DNA from: Deltaproteobacteria bacterium
GTDB lineage: Bacteria > Desulfobacterota > DSM-4660 > Desulfatiglandales > HGW-15
Length of the DNA stretch: 6,377 nucleotides
Assembly (NCBI GenBank): GCA_020342025.1
Contig: CP070840.1
Coordinates: forward strand, 1-6,377
Reading direction: 5' to 3'
The position numbers and the translations under genes were made by a program. A model generated the notes under the pieces. It saw only the letters and a list, made by a program, of their open reading frames with translations, was not told the origin of the DNA and searched no databases. This document shows, in pieces, positions 1-5,264 of this stretch; within the stretch, counting starts at the first letter, position 1; every line of letters begins with the position of its first letter.

Positions 1-637
1 AAGGGATCAACTTTTCCGGAAATTGAAAGGGACCATAGTTGTTAGAGCAGTTGGTAATCATGGCGGGCAGGCCGTAGGTTCGGCAATAGGCCCTAACCAA
101 ATGATCAGAAGATGCCTTGCTGGCAGAATAGGGGCTGGACGGGTCATAAGGTGATTGTTCGGTGAAGTGACCCGTTTCCCCTAATGACCCATAGACTTCG
201 TCTGTGGATATATGGAGAAAACGTTTCTCAGCCAGTTTCTTATGATCGTCTAGGGGCCAAGAGGTCCTTGCCGTCTCAAGAAGATTGAAAGTGCCAATGA
301 TGTTTGTACGGACAAATATCTCAGGGCCTAGGACACTGCGGTCCACATGGGATTCAGCGGCAAAATTAATCACCCAGGATATCTCAAATCTGTCAAAAAT
401 ATCGCTAATGACTTCTTTCTCTGCAATATCTCCTTTTACGAACAGATAACGTTCAGGATGGCCCTTTACCACATCCGCCAGATTGGCCAGGTTCCCTGCA
501 TAGGTGAGCTTGTCAAGGTTGATAACGCTTATGTGCTCCCTTTTCTCAAGGATGTACCTCACAAAATTGGAGCCGATGAACCCGCAACCTCCGGTAATCA
601 AGATTTCAATCGGTTTTTGGCCACCTGACTGGGACAT
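1..637 (-). CDS. rfbB: dTDP-glucose 4,6-dehydratase, N-terminal part (truncated by window edge)
   Basis: Converts dTDP-D-glucose to dTDP-4-keto-6-deoxy-D-glucose in the cytoplasm, the second step of dTDP-L-rhamnose (and related deoxysugar) supply for O-antigen or other surface polysaccharide. My reading of the minus strand gives 212 codons before the window ends; the family is usually about 340-360 aa, so roughly 60% is present. Visible hallmarks of the extended SDR fold: Rossmann loop GGCGFIG at residues 16-22, the LDKLTYAGN stretch at 41-49, AAESHVDRS at 93-101, the catalytic Thr-Asp-Glu at 145-147, the YSASK active-site motif (Tyr170, Lys174) and NCSNNYGP at 196-203. All key residues are intact. 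The ATG at 637 leaves a short extension of about 10 residues before the first beta strand and has no clear Shine-Dalgarno sequence, so the exact start is less certain than the identity. It is divergent from the DUF362 gene; the rest of any sugar cluster lies beyond position 1. Confidence 0.95.
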   Translation of the reverse strand, partial: MSQSGGQKPIEILITGGCGFIGSNFVRYILEKREHISVINLDKLTYAGNLANLADVVKGHPERYLFVKGDIAEKEVISDIFDRFEISWVINFAAESHVDRSVLGPEIFVRTNIIGTFNLLETARTSWPLDDHKKLAEKRFLHISTDEVYGSLGETGHFTEQSPYDPSSPYSASKASSDHLVRAYCRTYGLPAMITNCSNNYGPFQFPEKLIP

Positions 638-691
638 AATGGGAATTTTTATTTCAATAGGTTTCTACTAATTGATTTTTATGAGTATTTA

Positions 692-721
692 ATTATATTT
701 AAATATCGTAAGGAATGTCAA
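692..721 (-). promoter_or_regulatory. Sigma70-type promoter for rfbB
   Basis: On the minus strand a perfect -35 TTGACA (716-721) is followed after 18 bp by a perfect -10 TATAAT (692-697). Transcription would start near 685, giving an untranslated leader of about 48 nt before the rfbB ATG at 637. A perfect 12-bp palindrome ATATTTAAATAT (695-706) overlaps the -10 and spacer. Surroundings are strongly AT-rich. The hexamers are read directly; promoter activity is inferred. Confidence 0.75.
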
Positions 722-734
722 CGAGGTTTAAGTT

Positions 735-752
735 CCTTGATCCCCATCAGGG
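735..752. other. Small hairpin in the rfbB/DUF362 divergent intergenic region
   Basis: CCTTGAT (735-741) and ATCAGGG (746-752) pair over seven positions with one G-U, closing a CCCC loop, in the leader region of the DUF362 gene. No T-run follows, so it is not an intrinsic terminator. I saw no convincing -35/-10 pair for the DUF362 gene in 722-831; a TATAAC at 796-801 lacks a properly spaced -35. Confidence 0.25.
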
Positions 753-831
753 CATCGTCTGGCGTTTCACACGCTGTTCAAGCCAAAGTGAGGCATATAA
801 CTCCATGGGATAAGAGAAAGGGGGAATCAGA

Positions 832-1725
832 TTGAGCAAAGTCATGTTTTTGAAAACTGAAGATAGGGAGAGGGGGGTGAGCACAACTCTTCGGGCGCTG
901 GATAGTCATCCAGTCCGAGGCAAAAACATCCTCATTAAACCCAACTTCAATACAGCGGATCCCACCCCGGGTTCCACGCACAATGACACTTTAATGGCCC
1001 TGGTGGATGAAATCTGGGCCATGGGGGCAAAATCCATCTCTCTGGGGGAGAGGAGCTATCCCCCTACCGCAGAGGTGATGAAAAGAAAGGGCATTATTCC
1101 CCTCCTTGAACAGAAGGACGTAAAGATTATCGACTTTGACACCCTCCATGAAAGGGACTGGGTTGAGTTCAAACCGGCCGATGGCCATTGGGCGAATGGC
1201 TTTAGGATTGCGCGTCCCATTCTGGAAGCGGAGTGCCTCATATCCACCTGTTGCCTAAAGACGCATCAGTATGGCGGCGTCTTTACCATGTCCTTAAAAC
1301 TTCACGTGGGGGTGGTACCCACATCTCGACATGGCTTTCCATACATGGGTGAGCTACATCGATCCCCGCACCAGGAGGAGATGATTGCAGAGATCAATCA
1401 AGCCTTTTCCCCAGACTTGGTTGTTCTGGATGGGATCGATGTATTTGTGGACGGTGGCCCAGCCATGGGCAAGAGGGCGAAAGGGGGCGTATTTCTTGCC
1501 TCAAAAGACCGTGTGGCCACCGATGCGACGGGATTGGCCCTCTTGAAGGTCTTGGGAAGCAACAGGGTTATTATGGATCGAAAGATCTTCGACCAGAGAC
1601 AGATCGCCCGGGCCGTTGAACTCGACCTGGGTGCATCTTCTGCCTCGGAAATCGATCTGATTCCCGTGGAGAAAAATAGCAAAGAATACTGTGATCAGGT
1701 CTCCAAAGTTCTGTCTGAGGGCTGA
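832..1725 (+). CDS. DUF362 domain-containing protein
   Basis: A 297-residue soluble protein recognised as the DUF362 family (COG2006), whose biochemical role is not generally established; some members carry ferredoxin-like Fe-S domains. Typical family features are visible: a KPNFN strand-loop at residues 36-40, a THND motif at 49-52, an LKTH segment (142-145) with a Ser-Leu-Lys at 154-156, DGIDVFVDGGP at 200-210 and a Lys-Asp-x3-Thr-Asp stretch (225-231). No signal peptide, membrane segment or CxxCxxC cluster is present, so this is a stand-alone cytoplasmic version without its own Fe-S domain; Cys140-Cys141 is the only cysteine pair. The TTG start at 832 is chosen because an AGGGGG Shine-Dalgarno (819-824) sits 7 nt upstream; the ATG at 844 would be too far from it. 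It is a single-gene unit, divergent from rfbB and convergent with the DsrE2 gene, so no operon partner hints at its function. Confidence 0.85.
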   Translation: MSKVMFLKTEDRERGVSTTLRALDSHPVRGKNILIKPNFNTADPTPGSTHNDTLMALVDEIWAMGAKSISLGERSYPPTAEVMKRKGIIPLLEQKDVKIIDFDTLHERDWVEFKPADGHWANGFRIARPILEAECLISTCCLKTHQYGGVFTMSLKLHVGVVPTSRHGFPYMGELHRSPHQEEMIAEINQAFSPDLVVLDGIDVFVDGGPAMGKRAKGGVFLASKDRVATDATGLALLKVLGSNRVIMDRKIFDQRQIARAVELDLGASSASEIDLIPVEKNSKEYCDQVSKVLSEG

Positions 1726-1734
1726 GAACTTTGG
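1703..1734 (+). other. 10-bp perfect inverted repeat enclosing the DUF362 stop codon
   Basis: CCAAAGTTCT (1703-1712) is exactly complementary in reverse to AGAACTTTGG (1725-1734), with a 12-nt loop (1713-1724). The TGA stop (1723-1725) sits at the loop/stem boundary. No run of T follows, so a classic rho-independent terminator is not supported; it may stabilise the mRNA 3' end or slow ribosomes at termination, both inferences. Confidence 0.5.
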
Positions 1735-1800
1735 TACTCAGATGTTCCTCCAAGTGCCGCCTTGAAATATATTTTGAGAAAGGTTCGCAATAGAACTCAA

Positions 1801-1854
1801 AAAGTAATATTTTACTTTAATAAAATTATAAAAATACTCGTATTTACTATAGTA
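1801..1854. terminator. AT-rich stacked palindromes between convergent genes; weak terminator candidate
   Basis: Three short inverted repeats lie between the convergent DUF362 and DsrE2 genes: AAAGTAA/TTACTTT with a 4-nt loop (1801-1818), AAATACtcGTATTT (near 1832-1845) and the perfect palindrome TACTATAGTA (1845-1854). Read on the minus strand, the first two are followed by T-rich sequence, so they could end transcription of the marR-DsrE2 unit. Stems are almost entirely A-T and therefore weak, so this is a tentative call. Confidence 0.3.
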
Positions 1855-1881
1855 TGCTAGAGTCCAATCCCTGTCTATAGG

Positions 1882-2445
1882 TCAAATAAAAAGGGTAAGG
1901 TTGGCCTTGGAGGCAAACTCGAGAAACATGGCCGCGCCTCCCACCTCGATCTCATCCATCAGGTCCTCACGGGGCACACCCATCACATCCATGGTCATTT
2001 GACAACCAATAAGCTTCACCCCGCCTTCCACGCACGCCTCTAATAACTCGGTGATGGAGGGCACGTTCTGGTCTCCCATCCATTTTTTCATCATCCACGT
2101 GGCCATGGCCGTCATGCCGGGCAAGGCACCCATAATATTGGGCATCGGCACAGGCATGGCAGGGTTTGCCAGGGGGGGCACTTTTAAATGGGCGTTTTTC
2201 TTCTTGTTAATGATGTCTAGCCCGTAGAAGGTGAAAAAGACGGCCGTCTCCATATCCAGTGCCGCAGCCGTGCTTGCTAAGATAAGTGGCGGATAAGCCA
2301 TGTCCAGCGTCCCTTTTGACGCAATAATGGCAGCCCTGTCTCCAAAACCTTTATCTTTAAAGGCCGCGGCCAGTCGGTTTTCGAGTTCGCGGTCTAGTAT
2401 CTCTTTGACCTTTTTTTCGATCTGGGCATCTAATGCTTCGTTCAT
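1882..2445 (-). CDS. DsrE2-type (DsrE/DsrF/DrsH-like) sulfur-relay family protein
   Basis: A 187-residue DsrE2 protein. DsrE-family proteins bind or pass sulfane sulfur on a cysteine in relay systems with TusA and rhodanese partners; DsrE2 members are common in sulfur-metabolising bacteria and archaea. Family hallmarks visible here: SKGTLDMAYPP at residues 43-53, FFTFYG at 70-75, the proline/methionine-rich NPAMPVPMPN at 94-103, LPGMTAMAT at 108-116 and GCQMTMDVMG at 147-156, whose Cys148 is the expected sulfur-carrying cysteine; Cys138 is the only other one. A charged helix (about 1-32) precedes the core. The ATG at 2445 is preferred: GGGAGG (2454-2459) lies 8 nt upstream. An upstream in-frame GTG at 2484 abuts its AGGAGG with no spacing. 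It is the downstream gene of a marR unit, behind a palindromic operator candidate. No TusA, rhodanese or Dsr gene is in the window, so the partner is unknown. Family certain; physiological role inferred. Confidence 0.9.
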   Translation of the reverse strand: MNEALDAQIEKKVKEILDRELENRLAAAFKDKGFGDRAAIIASKGTLDMAYPPLILASTAAALDMETAVFFTFYGLDIINKKKNAHLKVPPLANPAMPVPMPNIMGALPGMTAMATWMMKKWMGDQNVPSITELLEACVEGGVKLIGCQMTMDVMGVPREDLMDEIEVGGAAMFLEFASKANLTLFI

Positions 2446-2553
2446 GCAATTTACCTCCCGAATAAAATGGTTTAATGCGCTCACCCTCCTGTCAAATAGA
2501 AGAAGTGAAGGGCCAATTTACGTCTTAATCTAACAACACAACCACAATCAGGA

Positions 2554-2580
2554 AAATTTGTTAACTTTATTAACTAATTT
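2554..2580. promoter_or_regulatory. Palindromic operator candidate upstream of the DsrE2 gene (site 1)
   Basis: A 27-bp imperfect inverted repeat: left arm AAATTTGTTAA, 5-bp spacer, right arm TTAACTAATTT, arms complementary at 10 of 11 positions. It begins 5 bp after the marR stop and precedes the DsrE2 gene by about 110 bp. A second copy with the same geometry is at 3054-3080 (21 of 27 positions identical). Length and symmetry fit a dimeric MarR-type winged-helix repressor. A weak promoter candidate on the minus strand (TTGAAA 2589-2594, 19 bp, TAAAGT 2564-2569) would place it over the -10. Palindrome seen directly; binding by the adjacent MarR is inferred. Confidence 0.65.
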
Positions 2581-2585
2581 GCAGC

Positions 2586-3065
2586 TCATTTCAATTCTGC
2601 TTTAACCGCCTCCATAGATGACCTGAGCAATTCCAAGGAGGAAAGGATCGCCTTTCTCTGGTCTACCTCTATTTGATAAAGTATCTTTTGGTGGATGTCC
2701 CTTATAAAGGTGCCAATCTCCTTCAGCTTCTTTTGACCCGCCGGCGTAAGGCTAAGCAGTTTAACCCTTCCATCATTGGGGTCCTCAATGCCTTGAATCA
2801 GGCTTTTTTTGGTCAATCCATCCATGATTTTCGTGACCCGGCTTTTCGCCACTTCCATTTTCAGGGCAATACCCTTAACGGTCAAATATCGCTCCGTGTC
2901 AAAGAGCATCAAACACTTCAACTCTGCTTGGGGAAGACCGAACTTGTGTGATTCAAATAGCATCCTCTCCTGGCAGCATTGGAGAATTTTACGCATCAGG
3001 TCCTGCAGCCTCTGAGATTGATAGGTCAAGAGATCATCGGAGGTTTTGGGATAAAAATTGTTCAT
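2586..3065 (-). CDS. MarR-family transcriptional regulator
   Basis: A 159-residue winged-helix DNA-binding protein of normal MarR length, expected to act as a dimer and usually as a ligand- or redox-released repressor. The order fits the family: N-terminal dimerisation helix (about 12-38), helix-turn-helix core starting at LPQAELK (44-50) with recognition helix around VAKSRVTKIMDGL (72-84), the wing with the conserved DPNDGR (95-100) followed by LLSLTPAGQKKL (103-114), and C-terminal dimerisation helices (115-159). Three cysteines, Cys30-Cys31 in the first helix and Cys51, could support thiol sensing, but this is speculation. It lies directly upstream of the DsrE2 gene on the same strand, with a shared palindrome at each gene. 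The ATG at 3065 has no Shine-Dalgarno sequence and lies only 10 nt from the proposed -10, implying an almost leaderless mRNA; no ATG, GTG or TTG in frame is available just upstream. Confidence 0.9.
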   Translation of the reverse strand: MNNFYPKTSDDLLTYQSQRLQDLMRKILQCCQERMLFESHKFGLPQAELKCLMLFDTERYLTVKGIALKMEVAKSRVTKIMDGLTKKSLIQGIEDPNDGRVKLLSLTPAGQKKLKEIGTFIRDIHQKILYQIEVDQRKAILSSLELLRSSMEAVKAELK

Positions 3066-3080
3066 AGTATTAACTAGTTT
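3054..3080. promoter_or_regulatory. Palindromic operator candidate over marR start (site 2, autoregulation)
   Basis: Left arm AAAATTGTTCA, 5-bp spacer, right arm TTAACTAGTTT; arms match 8 of 11. The right arm differs from that of the 2554-2580 site by one base and the left by two. It covers the marR start codon (3063-3065) and the proposed -10 (3076-3081), where a bound repressor would block initiation. Only the match is observed; binding is inferred. Confidence 0.6.
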
Positions 3081-3103
3081 ATGTCCCTCTGCCGAAATGT
3101 CAA
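3076..3103 (-). promoter_or_regulatory. Sigma70-type promoter for marR
   Basis: On the minus strand a perfect -35 TTGACA (3098-3103), preceded by GGGC, is followed after 16 bp by TAAACT (3076-3081; 4 of 6 to TATAAT). The start of transcription would be near 3069, only about 4 nt before the ATG at 3065. The -10 overlaps operator site 2, consistent with autorepression. Confidence 0.55.
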
Positions 3104-3126
3104 GCCCATTTTCCAGGATTCGTGCA

Positions 3127-3149
3127 AAAATAAAATTTCTCTTTATTTT
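3127..3149. repeat. AT-rich inverted repeat in the marR/MFS divergent region
   Basis: AAAATAAA (3127-3134) and TTTATTTT (3142-3149) form a perfect 8-bp inverted repeat around a 7-bp spacer, upstream of the marR promoter. It does not resemble the TTAACTARTTT half-site. It could be a binding site for another regulator or simple AT-rich symmetry. The same region also holds GGAGGtcCCTCC (3175-3186) and the palindrome CCAGGCCTGG (3262-3271). I saw no convincing MFS promoter in 3104-3320. Confidence 0.3.
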
Positions 3150-3241
3150 CGTACTAACACTTTGATCTGAATTGGGAGGTCCCTCCTGTAGCTTAAGGTT
3201 GTAATATTCTAAAAGGAAGCTTAAATTTCTAAAAACGGGTG

Positions 3242-3316
3242 ATGCGGGTTTTCAATTCTTTCCAGGCCTGGTGCCGTCTGCAAGTCGCGGGGCAAAAGGC
3301 GTTACAAATGGGTTGA
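3242..3316 (+). CDS. Possible 24-aa leader ORF before the MFS gene (doubtful)
   Basis: An ATG at 3242 opens 24 codons ending with TGA at 3314-3316, 10 bp before the proposed MFS start at 3327 and in a different frame. The peptide begins MRVFNSFQAWC and has no run of one amino acid of the kind that marks attenuation leaders. Its only upstream ribosome-binding candidate is a weak, badly spaced CGGGTG. It may be chance, though the stop placed just before the MFS ribosome site would allow coupling. Confidence 0.15.
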   Translation: MRVFNSFQAWCRLQVAGQKALQMG

Positions 3317-3326
3317 TAGGGTGAGA

Positions 3327-4553
3327 ATGAGGGATATTGCGCGTTTTTCCGAGTTCTTTGGTTTGAGAAGGAGCACAGTAGGCATGCTCTGCATGGTTAT
3401 CCTGGTGGGCATGGGGGAACGGATGGCCGAGCGATTTCTGCCCATCTACCTTATAGCGCTGGGTGGCGGTGCTTTGTCTGTGGGTGCTCTCAGTGGACTG
3501 GATAATCTACTATCAGCCCTATACGCATTTCCTGGAGGTTATCTTTCAGACCGCGTTGGGACCAAAAGGGCACTACTCGTATTCAACATCATGGCCATGT
3601 GTGGATTCCTTCTGGTCATCCTGATCCCCGCATGGCAGGCTGTGTTGGTGGGCGCGATCTTTTTTCTTTCCTGGACAGCCATTTCTCTGCCAGCAACCAT
3701 GAGCCTTATTGCCAAAGTCCTGCCGATGAACAAGCGCACCATGGGGGTTTCCATGCACTCTTTTGTGCGACGCATCCCTATGGGTCTGGGGCCGATTCTG
3801 GGCGGCCTTTGCATTGGTATCTGGGGAGAACGTGATGGTGTTCGGGTCGGCTTCGTCGCCGCTTTACTGCTCTCCGGTGTGGCGGCCGTATTGCAGCAAC
3901 GGCTCATACAAGAGGACCAGACGGGAAAGGCAGATGGGCAACAATCCCTAAGACCAGAAAAGAATCCCTTGCGACTTTTGCGCCAGATGTCCTTGCCCCT
4001 CAAACGACTCCTGATTTCCGACATTCTGGTGCGGTTTTGTGAGCAGATCCCCTATGCCTTTGTCGTTGTGTGGTGTATGAAAAGGATAGCAGCGCCTGTC
4101 AACGCGTTTCAATTCGGTATACTCACAAGTATAGAAATGGTCACCGCCATGCTCATCTATATTCCTGTGGCCTATTTTGCTGATCGAACCACCAAAAAAC
4201 CATTTGTGGCCACCACCTTCCTCTTCTTCACTCTATTTCCCTTGGTGCTTCTCTTCTGTAAGTCGTTTTTTTGGCTCGTGTTCGCATTCATCTTACGCGG
4301 TCTAAAGGAGTTCGGCGAACCCACTCGGAAGGCCCTCATCATGGACCTGGCACCAGAAGATGGTAAAGCAGGAATGTTCGGGCTCTATTACCTCCTCCGG
4401 GATGTGATCGTTTCTGTCGCCGCATTTGGCGGTGCCTTTCTGTGGCAGCTCGGTCCAGCAGTGAATTTTCTGGTTGCCTTTTCGTGCGGGCTTGTGGGTA
4501 CAATCGGCTTTGCGTTGCGAGGAATTGACCTCTCAAGAAACGGCTCAACATGA
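3327..4553 (+). CDS. Major facilitator superfamily (MFS) transporter
   Basis: A 408-residue inner-membrane protein with the length and hydrophobic pattern of a 12-helix MFS carrier. The signature loop between helices 2 and 3 is present as GGYLSDRVGTKR (70-81, with Asp75, Arg76, Gly78, Lys80), and a degenerate copy in the second half as YFADRTTKK (283-291). A long polar stretch at about 191-226 is the central cytoplasmic loop joining the halves. GMGERMAERFLP (28-39) in helix 1 carries unusual charged residues that may touch substrate. The substrate cannot be told from sequence; an efflux-type carrier is a guess. The ATG at 3327 has AGGG (3318-3321) 5 nt upstream; a GTG at 3321 would overlap that site, adding two residues. 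It is divergent from marR across about 260 bp and heads a four-gene plus-strand run. No TTAACTARTTT palindrome was found at its own start, so control by the adjacent MarR is not supported. Confidence 0.88.
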   Translation: MRDIARFSEFFGLRRSTVGMLCMVILVGMGERMAERFLPIYLIALGGGALSVGALSGLDNLLSALYAFPGGYLSDRVGTKRALLVFNIMAMCGFLLVILIPAWQAVLVGAIFFLSWTAISLPATMSLIAKVLPMNKRTMGVSMHSFVRRIPMGLGPILGGLCIGIWGERDGVRVGFVAALLLSGVAAVLQQRLIQEDQTGKADGQQSLRPEKNPLRLLRQMSLPLKRLLISDILVRFCEQIPYAFVVVWCMKRIAAPVNAFQFGILTSIEMVTAMLIYIPVAYFADRTTKKPFVATTFLFFTLFPLVLLFCKSFFWLVFAFILRGLKEFGEPTRKALIMDLAPEDGKAGMFGLYYLLRDVIVSVAAFGGAFLWQLGPAVNFLVAFSCGLVGTIGFALRGIDLSRNGST

Positions 4554-4593
4554 TGCCAATCTTTGTTGGATCTTTTAAGGATTAGGAGATGCG

Positions 4594-4932
4594 ATGGCCG
4601 TGGCAGATGATTGGGGATTTGACCCATCTGTGCGGATGATGCGGCGCGTGTTCGGGCGCATAGAGAGGGTCCAAGGAGATCTGCTTAAGCGCTTGAGCAT
4701 ATCGTCTTTTGATCCCAGGCTCAGACGCTGGCGCGAGAAGGCCCGTGATTATCTTGAGCGCTGCTGGGTACAGGCGTCCAGATTAGGGATAGAGGTGGGG
4801 GAAGAGCAAGCGGCGTGCATATACGCCCATTGCTTAACGTGGGCTATGAATTTGGATGGTATAAAGGTTCCGCGCGAGACCTTGCCGAAAGATGAAAAGA
4901 TCGAAATTTTGCTCAAGGAGGTCCTTCGGTGA
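4594..4932 (+). CDS. Small hypothetical protein (112 aa), predicted mostly helical
   Basis: I do not recognise this family. The gene is well supported: AGGAG (4584-4588) lies 5 nt before the ATG, it starts 40 bp after the MFS stop, and its end overlaps the next gene by 4 bp. The protein is rich in Arg, Glu and Leu, with probable amphipathic helices at about 12-36, 41-65 and 68-86 and a charged C-terminal helix (99-112). Cysteines are at 57, 75 and 80, not arranged as a metal motif. There is no signal peptide or membrane segment, so it is probably cytoplasmic. Spacing suggests it is co-transcribed with the MFS gene and translated together with its downstream neighbour, perhaps as partners; function unknown. 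Confidence 0.75.
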   Translation: MAVADDWGFDPSVRMMRRVFGRIERVQGDLLKRLSISSFDPRLRRWREKARDYLERCWVQASRLGIEVGEEQAACIYAHCLTWAMNLDGIKVPRETLPKDEKIEILLKEVLR

Positions 4933-5264
4933 TCAGGTTGAGACTATTTGGTCGGTGCCGGATATATCATGATCCCGTGAGTCCGGTGCTACGGTCTCCT
5001 GCAGAGATTGGATGGGCGGCCTGGTTTCGTACCATAGATCTGGTTACGCCCAGACGATTGAAGGGCAGGGAGCTGCTCATGCGCACGCGTGATTGGTGGA
5101 CGGTGGAACCATCAGATGTGGAAGAAGTGGTGGAGAAACATGGTCATTTGGTGGTGGGCGAAGAGGGAGAACTCATGGTGGAGTTCTCTGACCAGAAAGC
5201 GGTGGAGGAACTCTCCTCTGCCTTATCCAGGCGCTTCGGGGATAAGGTCCTTCTTTGTCCATGA
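4929..5264 (+). CDS. Small hypothetical protein (111 aa), alpha/beta
   Basis: I do not recognise this family. The GTG at 4929 overlaps the previous stop in a GTGA quartet, and a strong AAGGAGG (4915-4921) lies 7 nt upstream inside the preceding gene, so translation is well placed and probably coupled. The sequence begins with a basic strand (MIRLRLFGRCR), has a tryptophan-rich middle (Trp29, Trp32, Trp56, Trp57), then an acidic helix around 61-71, a strand-turn-strand (73-86) and a helix (88-102) before a short final strand. No signal peptide or membrane helix is seen. The alternating strand/helix layout would suit a small ligand- or protein-binding domain, but that is a guess. It ends in ATGA overlapping the lipoprotein start, placing it tightly within the operon. 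Confidence 0.75.
   Translation: MIRLRLFGRCRIYHDPVSPVLRSPAEIGWAAWFRTIDLVTPRRLKGRELLMRTRDWWTVEPSDVEEVVEKHGHLVVGEEGELMVEFSDQKAVEELSSALSRRFGDKVLLCP

Noticed and set aside
347..628. 93-codon plus-strand ORF at the left end
   Set aside because: Lies entirely opposite the rfbB coding sequence, which carries all the dehydratase motifs; the plus-strand frame shows no family resemblance.
2446..2484. Upstream GTG start adding 13 residues to the DsrE2 protein
   Set aside because: Its AGGAGG directly abuts the GTG, while the ATG at 2445 has GGGAGG at proper spacing and a more natural N-terminus.
2495..2500. TTGACA-like -35 (minus strand) just before the DsrE2 gene
   Set aside because: No acceptable -10 at 16-19 bp, and the transcript would start almost at the ribosome site.
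3081..3170. 29-codon plus-strand ORF in the marR/MFS gap
   Set aside because: No ribosome-binding site, overlaps the marR promoter, and has ordinary AT-rich composition.
3181..3300. tRNA-like or riboswitch-like stretch before the MFS gene
   Set aside because: No acceptor/T-arm complementarity for a tRNA, and no conserved core of the cobalamin, fluoride, GEMM, SAM or preQ1 classes that I could match.
3539..4024. 161-codon minus-strand ORF inside the MFS gene
   Set aside because: Antisense frame of a clear transporter gene; its Arg/Pro/Ser-rich composition is what a complement of a membrane-protein frame gives.
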